A stretch of DNA of 64,000 nt from Rhizodiscina lignyota (Eukaryota; Ascomycota; Dothideomycetes; Aulographales; Rhizodiscinaceae). Below are positions 1 to 10,763 of this stretch, in pieces. The notes below the pieces were generated by a model. It was not told where the DNA came from, did not search any database, and worked only from the letters and a program-made list of their open reading frames with translations. Numbering within the stretch: position 1 is the stretch's first letter; the number at the start of each line of letters is the position of its first letter. Position numbers and translations under genes: made by a program. The DNA is taken from NCBI GenBank assembly GCA_010015805.1, contig ML978133.1, positions 796,554 through 860,553 on the forward strand. The letters run 5' to 3'.

Positions 1-3000
1 CTTCTCTTTCAAACCTAGCCCTCGAATAGCTCTCCTCATACCCTCAAGTCTGTCCCTCTCGATCACAACCATCCGTCTCGCAAGTTCCTTACATGCCCTC
101 CGCCCCATCCTCGCCTTCTCATCCTGCCAAGCCGCCAGCTCACCCGCAACGACCTGCTGCGTGTATCTGAGCTCTTTGCCCAGACTCTGCATCTCGGTGA
201 GGCTCTTCTCCGCCCTCTCGGCCGCCTCGCGCTGCAGTCGGTTTCTCGTGTCGTCGAGCAGGCCGAGCGGCCATCGGTCGCTGCGCCGGAGCGACTGCAT
301 ATGCCGGTCGATGGCTTTCTGAGTAGTGGCCATGCTGCCAATTAGAGTGCTGGGACGATTAAGTGCTACAAGCACAGCATTTGTAGCCATTTGTACAGCA
401 GTCATGGAATAGAAGAATTCGGTGAGAGGGGAGAAGTCTATCTGGCCTAGCGTCTTGGTGAACCGGTTGAATGCGCTGATGTGTGTGTTCGGCAAGTCGA
501 CGAGCGTGGAGACGGCTTTAGAGGCGAGGACGGCGGCATCGAATACGTCGATGTGTGCATGGCGTAATTTGTTGGCTCGGCGCAGTACACTTCTGGTCGC
601 GTGGTGCACACCTCTGACTGAATCCTTTGCGTGGCTAACAAAGAGCTCTACCTCGCGGACGTCGGAGATGGGATCGTATTCATCTCGCACCATTTCAGTG
701 CGGGTTTCAGCCTTCTTTTTGCTACGCTCGGCGAGCATTGTGGGGTCTATATCGGGTACTAAAAAGAACTCCCAGACCATTTCGTGTGTTGAGAATGTTG
801 GGTGGGCTAGCAGGACCCGGAGGAAGCTGTCTAGCCGAAGTTGGATGTCGCGCAAGACTGCTCGCGATGGCTTGGAAGGTATCATGAATGGAGACTGGAG
901 ATTACTGATCGATGGGATCCACGACGCTGGAAGCTCAAGTGCTAGCCATCTAGAAAGGCTCTCGAAATCGACTGGAGTCCGACGACTCGTCGTAACTGTG
1001 ATGGTAGCGTTGAGGTTCGGCGCTCCAGACTTCAAGATTAGGCGTACTGTCCCATCTTCTACAAAGAACGATCGAACAACAGCGGTGATGCGTCCATCCA
1101 GAGAAGGTGGTGTTGATAGAAGGACAAGGTCGTCAATACGATTTCGGACTTCGTCGTCCTTAGCCAACTCAACTGCTGTAAGCCCGCGAAGGTCTCGTGC
1201 GAACAAGTCAACACGCGGATCCGAGAAGAGCAGGCGCACAAGATCCGTGCGGCCATACTTGCTAGACACCATGAGCGGAGTAAATTGTTTGTCGTTCGCC
1301 GCATTGACATCAGAATCGCAGCTCTGCAGCAGATGGGTAACCATGTGCGAGTCGTTTACAATATGCAAGAGGGTATTACCCTTGCCATCAATGTGTTCAT
1401 CTACATGCAAAGGCTCCCCGTTCCGTTGCGACCGGGTAGCCGCCGTCAGCGCACTCTCAACCATAAATCTATAGTCTTCGTGGTCGTACGATCGGCAAAG
1501 GGCGAATAGTGGCGTTTGTCCGTTCCTATCCTTTAGTCTCCAGGGCAGAAGATGGCCGATTCGGGAGATGAACTCGGGCAGGTTGAAGAGGTAGTGAGCG
1601 ACGCTGCGACCTTTGGAATCCTGCCTCGCTATATAGGATCTGACAATCGATTCACCATGCTCGTTATACTTAGTCCGCGCCAGAAGGAACTCGAGAAGGG
1701 CATCTGCTGTTTCAGCACTGCCTGTCTGAACTGCCGCACAAAGTAATGTTGCGCCATCGTTGTTGGTGTCTTCGAGAACATTGCTCAGAGGGGAAATATC
1801 TTCCCGACTTAGCAGATACTGCAAGGTCTTCGGCTGGTTGCTTTCAACAACCATCATGAGTAAAGACTCGCCAGAAGCATTTTGCGCAGCAGCAAGGGCT
1901 TGTCCCGAGAGCTCTTCATCCACAGAAGCAATTCTGGAATGGTAGCTGTCCGTTCTGGAATGAAAAGAGACGCCAGATGAGCTGGCGCTGCTGTAGCTTG
2001 CGACTGACACGCGCTTGCGCTTCTTGATTGGAGGCTCCCAATGCTCAGGACTTATCGGGCGCTGAAAAGGGAAGACATGAGCCAGAGACCCATTTGCAGC
2101 TTCCAATCCAGGTGAAGCAATCTTTGGCTCGTCAGAATCCGCCGAGTCAGTTGGCTCCTCCGAGTACAATCCTTTTCGAAGAATGCCGTTTCGCTGACTA
2201 TCAGGAATAGTCTTCTGGGAAGCTTCTGGACCGCACTCGCTATCATCCGCATCGTCGTTGGACTCGAGGAGTCGTTTTACCTCGGAAACGTTGCCGCCTT
2301 TTGCAGCATCCCATAGCTTTCGATTCAGCTTACTTGCTCTGCGCAGAAGCCCAGGATCTCTCGAAAGGTATGAGAGAACTGCTTCGAACGTGCTCAATGC
2401 GTAACCAACTTCTCCGCTTTCAACATCATCAATAAAGATGAAATGTCGCATGTACGATAGGCGCGCGTTTAAATGCCGTACGGAGGCCCGTATGACTACG
2501 ACCAGAAGTAGAGACACTAATGTATCTGCATTTATGGTGAGGAGTGTGCTTGGCTTTTCAGGGTCGGCGGCTTGAGTGCTCCCATCTCTTGTCGAAGCAT
2601 TGCCATCGACTGTGGGTTCCGATTTGGACAACAGCTTTTGCGTGGCGAGCAGAGTCTCAATCATTTCCTGAGGACTGCTGGCTACTCCCATCTTCTTGAA
2701 AAGAGTTGCTCCTTTAGCAAGCCTAATGGAAAGCTCGCGTCGTTCAGCAAAACTGCCTTCGACGGAAATACCGACCTGTGAGATATCTACGTCTCCCATT
2801 TGTCGTATCCGGACGTCCAGTTCAGCATCCTCCTGCTTCCGCGCGGCGCAAATCTTTGGAAAGAGAACCGCATCGTGGACCTGCTCTGTGATATATCGCT
2901 CAATCATGCGCTCCACAACTGGTCCAGTGAGCTCTGTTGTCGCCCCAAGATGGGACAATTGCGCTTTATCCACCATTTGAAATAAATCAATTGCAGCGGT

Positions 3001-3950
3001 TACGGCCGTTTCCAGAGAGCGGCGCAACATATCCTCTTCATCCTTCAAGATGATGGTGCTCTTTGGCGCCATAGACATGCTTGACGTGCTACCGTGCCAT
3101 GACGCCGCCAGAGTTTCGCCCGAAGAAACCGATGCCGCGCGCGGACGCAACTCTCCTTCTTCTGAAACAGGTGGTTCGGGAAGTGGCGTCTGTAGCTCCG
3201 CAGCGAACTCTTTGAATAGCCTCTCAAGCCCTGGTTGCATCTGTCGCGCAATCATGGGAAAATTGTTCAGAAGGTCGCCAAAAGACTTGATCTGCTTCTT
3301 CCGAGGGCTTGAAGTCCCACCTTCTGTGCTGTTGCTATTTTTCACACCCACTCTCTTGACAGATTCCATGTCTATGGAAGCAGGTATGATCGAGATTGCA
3401 TCGTATACGCCAACAAGCGGCCTGGATATATAGTAGACAAGCCATGGCTGCGCATCAGCGGTGTCGGGCGAGTATATCGTGTCCGAAAGAAGCTGCGCCT
3501 GATTCAACGACTTGAATCCTGGTATCGTAAGCAACGGAGCTACCGATATATTCTTCCATCATACCTTTGTTACTGTAAATGAACGTATCCTTAATAATCA
3601 CCGTGCGCCCATTCAGCGTCGTGAACTGCTTCGCCTTCGACCTGTTCTCCCGAAATGACACCTCTTTTCCCTGAGCTGTGAGCGGCGCAACGCCACCGTG
3701 GACTCGCAGCACATGACTAGCAAGAAAGTCTTCGGATGAAGCGAGGTCGGAATATAGCGCTTGTGTCTCGCGATCTCGAGAGGTTAGGAGGACTTCAGTG
3801 GTTGGGATAAGGAGCACCTATAGGTCCGCCGATTAGCAAAGGCAGCCCCAGTGGAAATTGGTTGGTACAAACGTGATGCTGTACGGGTGAGCACTGAGGA
3901 GGGAGAGTGCTCCTGAAGAAAGCCCGTAAGAAGGGGTTGAGAGGGTGCAT
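1..3950 (-). CDS. VPS9-ankyrin-PX/BAR endosomal protein (Vrl1 type), 3' end off window
   Basis: Exons complement(<1..3518, 3565..3817, 3885..3950), joined through 46- and 67-bp introns, give at least 1,279 residues with no stop to base 1. The N-terminus reads MHPLNPFLRAFFRS. A VPS9 (Rab5-family GEF) domain lies at about residues 300-490, with the helical stretch VRHLNARLSYMRHFIFIDD. Ankyrin repeats follow (about 500-890), with motifs such as GNTLLHIV and FTPLMVSSKYGR. Next come a PX-like region (about 900-1040, LDSFLRVLLAHPTFS) and a charged coiled-coil region like a sorting-nexin BAR domain. This order matches yeast Vrl1, a VPS9-ankyrin-SNX-BAR subunit of the endosomal VINE complex. Inferred role: Rab5 activation and membrane remodelling on endosomes. 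Start chosen because exon 1 is in frame and ends at a GT donor. Confidence 0.85.
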
Positions 3951-4606
3951 TCAATCGGACATTGATAGAACAATAGTCGTGAATGTGCGATGTAGAGGAG
4001 CCTCCAGGGCCCGGAAAGGACCGTTTATATAGCTCCCGCTCTTTGTATGCCGTCTACACGTGCGTTTCGAGGCTTAGATATCTGGGTAAGGCATCAAGAT
4101 AAGCGGAGGTGGTGGGTTGAGGCAGACGATGTTCGCAGGAGCCGGCCGGATCGATGGTAGTTGTCAGGACGATTCCAAATCCAGAGCAAATGGTAAGCGG
4201 AGATTCAAGGCCCTGGTATTGCTTGAATCGAACGGGTCGAAGTAATTGGAGGTGGTGATAGAAGTCTTGAACTCAAAGGGCTTGCGGAGAAAGCTTCAAC
4301 GTTCGCCAAGACAAATGGGATGGTGACGCGCATGCACGTGAAGCCACAACCTTGGAACCTTTATTTTCTTTTGCAACCACCACTATACGGAGTATTTATA
4401 ATCGCTAACATCGCGGGAACGGATTTCTTTGAAAGAACTGTCCTAAATACTCAAAGTCTACCACGAGCACTTGAAATAAACGTCGCCTCTCACAGCTCTA
4501 CTGAGTACGCCTTCATGGCGTCCTATCCAACCAATAGCGGAAGCATTTCCCAGGTGGGTGGTTATTGCGGATGGCGCCAAGCTATCAGCGACCTTATCCT
4601 TTGATC
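3951..4606. promoter_or_regulatory. Intergenic, upstream of VPS9 gene and downstream of P450
   Basis: 656 bp without a supported gene. It must hold the promoter of the VPS9-type gene (start at 3950) and the 3' UTR of the P450 (stop at 4607). A TATA-like ttatatagc occurs at 4024-4032, about 75 bp upstream of the start. No RNA gene or repeat was recognised. Confidence 0.5.
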
Positions 4607-6290
4607 TCAAGATACGCGTTCTTGATATGAGACCCAGCATTGATGCTCCTGATTGGATCGTTCCGTTAACCTCAGGACCTCCCTTATCCGCTAGAGGATG
4701 ACTTACCTCGATCTCTTCGAACGACTCATCGTAGAACATCTCGAATCGACTCGTAATTGCAGGAGTCTTGTTCTCAGATCCTGGGCGTACGTTTGTAATG
4801 TACTTCCTGTAAATTGCGGACACAAGGGTCGTCATCTCTGCCATAGCAAGGCTAGAAATGCGCAAAGTCAAAAGGCGGACCATTCTCTCGACGCAGCGCA
4901 ACACTCACTGCATGCCAATACACATTCTCCCTCCGCTTGAGAAAGCCCACCACCACTTCTTCATTTCAGCAACCTTCTTTCCATCTCCCAACCACCGATC
5001 TGGGTTGAACTCGAGCGGCTCTTCGAAGATCTCAGCGTTACGGTGCAGCGAATATGGTTCCATGGAAACCACTGTGTCTGCCGGGATCATGTAACCATCA
5101 ATATTAATATCTTGTCTAAGGACCCTTGGTTCAGAGGCCGGCAGCGGTGCGTATACTCGAAGAGTTTCTTTGATAATAGCATCAAGGTACGGCAATGAAG
5201 CGCAAGCTTCCGGAGTGGGAACGCCAAAGTCATCACACGCTTCCTCTGAAATGGAGGACACCTCTTCTGCTAACTTGTCCTGAAATCGCCTATTCCTGGT
5301 CAAGGAAAGAGCCCAGGTGAGGAACATTAGCGTATCGCTTGTGGTGTCAATTCCCGCAAGGAGATGATCTGCGCACTCGGATGCGATATCTAAGTCGTCA
5401 AGACTTCCACCTTGATTCTTGTGGTGGGACCAAAGCAAGCCCATCACATGGTTTGAGGTGCACTTGGACCAGTTTTGTTTGGCCTCTCTGTAGAATTGTT
5501 GCCAGGCTTGAAGGGCGTGTGTACGGATACCAGTGTACGTCAACGGCTTCTTCATTGGAAGCAACGGCTTCACGAGCCGTTCCATGAGATTGACTCGCGT
5601 GTACAGCCATTTTGTGAAAGCTGGAAAGTGCACAGCGAACCAAGACAGCTTTCGCCTCGCAGGATCAAGAATGTCGTTGAGCAATGCGCGGTCACCCTGC
5701 GAACCGGAGACTGCCTGAGTACTACCGTACTTTCCGTACACGAAATCAGTAATCGCATCGAGCGAGAAAAAGTGCAACGTAGAGAACATCTCGCTTGTCG
5801 ACCCCGGCTCTGATTCGAGGAGCTGCATGTATTGACGCGCCTTGTCTTGAATCATCGCCGCTTGTTCGCCCTTGATCATGGAGCTCTTAGAGTAAGCATG
5901 AGACAGCATCTTCTTTCGTTCCGCATGCTGCTGGACAGGCCCGAATGTAAACATGTTCTCCTTGCCGTAGACATCAAACATTCGGTAGAAATCGGTACGC
6001 TCGAAGCCGCTGCCTGCTCCATAGATTTTCCGCAGCGCTGAGAGGCTGTTGAACGAGACTTCGCGAGGACCGATACGGACGACCGGACCATATTTTACGT
6101 GTATCTCCTGTATCTTGCGTGTCCTTGAGCCCTTGAAGTCTTCGATTGCCAATCTCCAGGATGTCAAGGCGAAAATCCTCGGTCCTGGTATCTTCGCTAG
6201 TGTACATAAAATTGTTCGATGCAAAACATGATACGCTAAGAAGGCAGAAGTAGCAACGAACATAATTGTGATCAGTGGAAATGCCATCAT
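4607..6290 (-). CDS. Cytochrome P450 monooxygenase
   Basis: Exons complement(4607..4648, 4707..4851, 4909..6290) encode about 522 aa. An N-terminal membrane anchor (about residues 3-25) is followed by the proline hinge KIPGPR. P450 hallmarks are present in order: I-helix oxygen-binding AGIDTT, K-helix KETLR (ExxR), FNPDRW, and the haem loop FSSGGRMCIGMH with Cys457 as the thiolate ligand. The C-terminus reads EEHQCWVSYQERVS, the usual P450 end, which fixes the last intron. The start is the first ATG of the frame; a second ATG follows immediately. Likely an ER-bound class II enzyme using CPR. Substrate unknown. Divergent from the homocysteine methyltransferase gene. Confidence 0.9.
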
Positions 6291-6407
6291 TACCACAACT
6301 TCCAATTCGAGAATCGCCGGCTGTGAATCCTAAGTCCTTATTCAATTCCAGGACAAGATGATAACGGGTGTGTGGTGGAGCGGGATCACTCGTGAATATA
6401 CATATCG

Positions 6408-6422
6408 TAACCCTAACCCTTA
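6408..6422. repeat. Short interstitial telomere-like repeat
   Basis: taaccctaaccctta is about two units of the fungal telomere sequence (CCCTAA/TTAGGG) inside the 289-bp divergent intergenic region between the P450 (start 6290) and the homocysteine methyltransferase (start 6580). In fungi such motifs also act as binding sites for Myb-type factors in promoters. It may equally be chance. Confidence 0.4.
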
Positions 6423-6579
6423 AAATTTCGTAGCTTCAACTTCGTTCAACTCTCCGACAAGCAATCTATAACCATGTATTCTTTCTAAAGTTCTCAAGGC
6501 CTAATTACATTACCATTACCGAGCACAAACGTTTCTCCAAGCTCCGTAACGATAAAGGGTCCTGCTTCCATTCCCCGTT

Positions 6580-7581
6580 ATGTCTCTAGAAAACATTGGG
6601 GAAGAAAATCGTCAGCTCCCCAACCCCATTGACGATCTCATAAAAGAGAAAGGCTGCTTGGTTCTTGATGGTGCATTAGCGACAGAACTACAAGCCCGCG
6701 GCTGCGATATTGATGGCCCTTTGTGGTCTGCAAGAGCTCTCTATGAGAATCCAGATCTTATCCGCCAAGTACACCTCGACTATTTCCGCGCTGGAGCCGA
6801 TATTGTGATCACAGCAACGTACCAGGCGTCCGTTCCAGGATTACATGCAATCGACTACAGTACAGAAGAGGCTTTAGGTCTCATGAAACGCAGTGTACAA
6901 CTGGCTCAGCAGGCTCAAAGACAGTATGTACTGGAATCACAGAAAACAGGCTTTCTCATCGCAGGATCCATTGGACCATATGGCGCATATCTTGCTGATG
7001 GATCTGAATACACCGGGGACTACCGCCTTTCTCTCGATGGAATGCTAGATTTCCATCGCCCTCGGATGAAAGCGCTCATCGAAGCTGGCGTCGACATCCT
7101 GGCCTTTGAAACGATTCCTTCGGTTCGCGATTTAACAGGGTTCGTCGCATTATTACTCACCGAGTTCCCTTCTGCGACAGCGTACATTTCCTTCACGATC
7201 CGGGATAAGAACCACATCAGCGACGGCTCGCCGTTAAGCAATGTCATGAAATTGGTCAACATGTGCCCGCAGTTCGTGGCAGTCGGAGTCAACTGCATTG
7301 ATGAAAGCAAAGTTACAGGTGCTCTTGAGACCCTCAGTCATCTGACGAGCAAGCCATTGATTGCGTACCCGAATTCTGGACAGCAGTACGACGTCGACAG
7401 CAATTCATGGACAGGCGAAAATGGCTTTCGCACAAGTCTTGCAGACAAAGTTGCAAAGTGGCGGTCACTCGGAGCTCGAGTCATAGGAGGTTGTTGTCAA
7501 ACAAGTCCAGAAGACATTCGACTTGTAGCAATCGTACTGAAAGCTGAACGAGACAGTTCGATATCTGGTACGGTGGAATAA
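6580..7581 (+). CDS. Homocysteine S-methyltransferase
   Basis: Single exon, 333 aa, the usual length for the MmuM/Mht1/Sam4 family. The enzyme transfers a methyl group from S-methylmethionine or S-adenosylmethionine to homocysteine, giving methionine. Visible are the N-terminal LDGALATELQARG, ADIVITATYQAS, GSIGPYGA, and the zinc-binding cysteines Cys239 (in GVNC) and Cys305-Cys306 (in GGCC). All zinc ligands are present, so it is probably active. No targeting signal is seen, so cytosolic. Divergently transcribed from the P450, with 289 bp between starts. A link to the catabolic genes to the right is not evident. Confidence 0.93.
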   Translation: MSLENIGEENRQLPNPIDDLIKEKGCLVLDGALATELQARGCDIDGPLWSARALYENPDLIRQVHLDYFRAGADIVITATYQASVPGLHAIDYSTEEALGLMKRSVQLAQQAQRQYVLESQKTGFLIAGSIGPYGAYLADGSEYTGDYRLSLDGMLDFHRPRMKALIEAGVDILAFETIPSVRDLTGFVALLLTEFPSATAYISFTIRDKNHISDGSPLSNVMKLVNMCPQFVAVGVNCIDESKVTGALETLSHLTSKPLIAYPNSGQQYDVDSNSWTGENGFRTSLADKVAKWRSLGARVIGGCCQTSPEDIRLVAIVLKAERDSSISGTVE

Positions 7582-8238
7582 ATTCGCCATCCCTGTCCTA
7601 TTCCTTGCGTCGATCAGTCGTCGAGACGGAGGTAACAACAGCCGCTGAACAGCATGCTGATCAATCTTGACCGATCCATGGAGCCTCTGCACAGAATAAC
7701 TTAATTGCCAGGGTTTGGAGGCGAACGTATCTATGCAAATGCATGAACGATTAAGCGACAACATGGAGTGCAGTGACCAATCTTGTCGGCATATGCCACA
7801 ACGAGCATATCTCCGATGTACTCCACCTCTCTCTCTCGAAAGAGGAATAGCGCGCTTTTCTTCCAGACTTCAACTGACAGACGACTCTCACCGAGTCTAC
7901 CCAATTTCCGGATGCGGGCGATGTCAATCAATAAATGCTGCATCATATTCTGCCTCTTCACAATGGCGAGTCATTGCCCGTCACCCCACTATTGCGATGC
8001 GAAATCGGACATCTTCATGATAAGGATATCTGAACGTGTTTTGCTATCTCAGCTTCATGCCTGCTTTCCAACTATCAGGACATGCCCCAATGCGACGGCA
8101 AGAAGTAACCGATGAGGTCCCAAGATCCAATGTACCGGGGCCATGATCGACAGGAACGTGGGGATATATTGTAAGGTACAGCTCCCTCTTAGCTGACCGT
8201 ACGGTTGGATACTCTGTAGCCACTCTCATTCGTCAAGC
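7582..8238. other. Intergenic, no feature seen
   Basis: 657 bp between the homocysteine methyltransferase stop and the tannase start, both on +. Expected to hold the 3' UTR and the tannase promoter. Short ORFs on both strands show no family motif. Confidence 0.4.
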
Positions 8239-9870
8239 ATGCTGTCCCATTTCCTTACGTTGGGTTTCTTCCTTGAGGTTGCCATTGCCTCAAGGAAACA
8301 TGCCAAATGTGCCTCGCTCGATGGTTTAAAATTGAACGATGGAACTGGTATTGTGGTCTCTGCCACAGCGATCGCTGCTGGTAGCAACTTTACAGGCACT
8401 TCTGCTGAACCAAGCTACAATATACCTCAGATTGATCTTCCAAGCCTCTGTCGCGTCATTTTCCATGTCGAAACAAGTCCGAACGATGGGTCAGCAACCG
8501 GCGAGGTTTGGCTTCCGCCACCATCTGAATGGAATAGGAGATTCCTTGCAGTCGGAAATGGGGGGTTCGCAGGTGCAGTCAATTATCCTGACGTCGTTTG
8601 GGGCGCCCGGAAGGGATTCGCGACGATGAGCACGAACACCGGCCATGTTTCTGGTCAGCTCAATGGCACCTGGCTCCTTAATCCGGAACAAGAAATCGAC
8701 TGGGGCCATCGAGCACTCCATATAACATCGGTGGCCGCGAAGCAAATCGTTAATGAATACTATCCATCACATTTCACATATTCGTACTATGCCGGGTGCT
8801 CTACAGGCGGCCGGCAGGGTCTCAACGCTGTGCAGAAATATCCCGGTGACTACGACGGCGTCCTCGCAGGCTCCGCGATACCTCACCAGACTGTTACATC
8901 TGGCTGGCAGACGTACGTGGCTTTACTCCAATTCCCGAACAACCGCTCTAGCTTTATCCCCGCCACCATGTGGCCAACGATCCATCAAGCTGTTCTTGAC
9001 CAGTGTGATGACATCGACGGCGTTAAGGATGGTATCATCATGGACCCATCCAAATGTTCGTTCCATCCAGAAACTCTCTTGTGCGGCAAGAAGACTGCGA
9101 ACGCTTCGGCATGCTTATCGTCAGACCAACTGGTGAACCTGAAGCGGATGTACATGCCTTGGCAGGATGACAAAAGCAATTTGATCAATCCCGGAATCTC
9201 GCCCAGTGGCGAGACTGGCTTCACAATACTGATGAACGGCAATGAACCTACCTTTGGACCCATCTTCTATTCCTATGCAATTTTCAATAACTCAGACTGG
9301 GACTGGTCAACTATGAACGTGAGCGATGCGCTCTTGGCGGAGCGCATTGACCCCGGTGGTTGTGATGCGTACAATCCTGATATGCGCCCGTTCCAGGAAA
9401 GAGGCGGCAAGCTCATTCACTACCACGGCTATTCGGACCCCTTGATTCCGACACTGAACGCTGCGGCATTCTACAATCTCGTGACTTCATTCTACGAGGA
9501 TGTGGGTAGAGCAGCAGATGTCGAAGACTTCTACCGACTATTTACCGTTCCGGGTATGGGCCATTGCAGCGGCGGTGTAGGTGCCTGGGTTATCGATGGA
9601 GCATCGCAAGGCGGCGTGATCCCGAAAGAGAAAGGAAGCAGTCACTCGATGCTGTGGTCGCTGGTGGAATGGGTCGAAAGTTCTGCCGTTAAATCTGCGA
9701 GAGGCAAAGCGCCCGAAAGCATACTTGGAACCAAGTATGTCAATGATACCGCTAGCTTAGGCATTGAGTTTGAGAGACCCGTCTGTCGTTGGCCGACTGT
9801 GGCGAAGTACACCGGAGGTGATGCTAAGGAGTCGAGGAATTGGATATGTCCCGAGAATGGCATCTACTAA
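8239..9870 (+). CDS. Secreted tannase / feruloyl esterase family hydrolase
   Basis: Single exon, 543 aa, with a hydrophobic N-terminus (about residues 1-17) acting as signal peptide. The tannase-family CS-D-HC catalytic arrangement is complete: Ser188 in GCSTGG preceded by Cys187, Asp400 in GYSDPLIP, and His442 in GMGHCSGG followed by Cys443. The two cysteines next to Ser and His form the family's active-site disulfide. GNGGFAG near residue 110 and several N-glycosylation sequons are also present. Members hydrolyse tannins or feruloyl, caffeoyl and chlorogenoyl esters outside the cell. The substrate cannot be fixed from sequence. Its position beside a permease and ring-metabolism-like enzymes suggests release of a plant phenolic or quinate moiety. 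Confidence 0.93.
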   Translation: MLSHFLTLGFFLEVAIASRKHAKCASLDGLKLNDGTGIVVSATAIAAGSNFTGTSAEPSYNIPQIDLPSLCRVIFHVETSPNDGSATGEVWLPPPSEWNRRFLAVGNGGFAGAVNYPDVVWGARKGFATMSTNTGHVSGQLNGTWLLNPEQEIDWGHRALHITSVAAKQIVNEYYPSHFTYSYYAGCSTGGRQGLNAVQKYPGDYDGVLAGSAIPHQTVTSGWQTYVALLQFPNNRSSFIPATMWPTIHQAVLDQCDDIDGVKDGIIMDPSKCSFHPETLLCGKKTANASACLSSDQLVNLKRMYMPWQDDKSNLINPGISPSGETGFTILMNGNEPTFGPIFYSYAIFNNSDWDWSTMNVSDALLAERIDPGGCDAYNPDMRPFQERGGKLIHYHGYSDPLIPTLNAAAFYNLVTSFYEDVGRAADVEDFYRLFTVPGMGHCSGGVGAWVIDGASQGGVIPKEKGSSHSMLWSLVEWVESSAVKSARGKAPESILGTKYVNDTASLGIEFERPVCRWPTVAKYTGGDAKESRNWICPENGIY

Positions 9871-10763
9871 CACAGACATAGGCGAAGGTGCAAGCAGCCG
9901 GACTTTAAGTTCAAGGAGCAAGGTGTCCACGTGTGCGTCGCTCTCAATATGAGCGTGCTCAAAACTAGTAGTACGTTCGACAAAAGTAAAACGTGCCAAC
10001 ACAATATCAATAATACCTTCCCAGCACATGCTGAATCTTTCGTACTGGCTCACCGCATAGTCTTTCCATAGGCTTGAGCGAACTCCAAAGAACATTTCCG
10101 GCTGCATATTCTGTGCACCGTATATTGTGTACACTGTATATTCTGTGCTCCGTATGCCTTACCTACGGGAATTTTTTAGCCGGCGATATATGTCCAAGTC
10201 AATACTGAAAGTCACTCATTATTAAAATTTGCTATAATTCGGTTGCACCAATGCATAGGCGAGCCTTAGGAGTTGTCCACAAAGTAGTTGGAGAATATCA
10301 TATGTTCGGCGATTTTCGCTCGGCGTTTTGCGAAACTACGGTACGTACGTCCGGCGACTTGTTTATGCTCTCCTCATTCCCCGCAACCGAACTCTTTCTA
10401 CCTTGTCAATCCTTCCCTTTACTGGTACCAATGTTGGGGAACTGCATCCTGCGAGGATCTGACAGCGGTGGTCTTCATGCCCTAATGCGGAGTCCTCTCC
10501 TCTTCAGGTGTACCCCAGATCTCCGCACTTCCCCGGAAACGACTCATACCAAAATTCATCCATGCCTTACTACAAACCGGTATGTTAAATAAACTACCGA
10601 CGACTATGACTTGCGCAGGGAGAGATAAAAGATTGTCATCTGCTTTCGCCCGACATGCAGATGCATCTGTATTGTCTTGGGACTTGCCAAGTCACATATC
10701 TGTTGTTGCTGCTCTTCATTTGGCCGAGCGATTGTGCACGTGTTTGAAGCCGAACTCGCACCC
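9871..10763. promoter_or_regulatory. Intergenic upstream of the Dal5-type permease
   Basis: 893 bp containing the tannase 3' UTR and the permease promoter. It includes an 18-bp imperfect direct repeat (listed separately). ORFs here are short and without motifs. Confidence 0.4.
10106..10155. repeat. Imperfect direct repeat
   Basis: atattctgtgcaccgtat at 10106-10123 recurs with one mismatch (atattctgtgctccgtat) at 10138-10155, a 32-bp period. It lies about 0.6 kb upstream of the permease start. Function unknown. Confidence 0.5.

Noticed and set aside
422-1474. 350-codon plus-strand ORF
   Set aside because: It lies antisense to the ankyrin/PX part of the VPS9-type gene, which has a continuous minus-strand frame with clear motifs; the plus frame has none.
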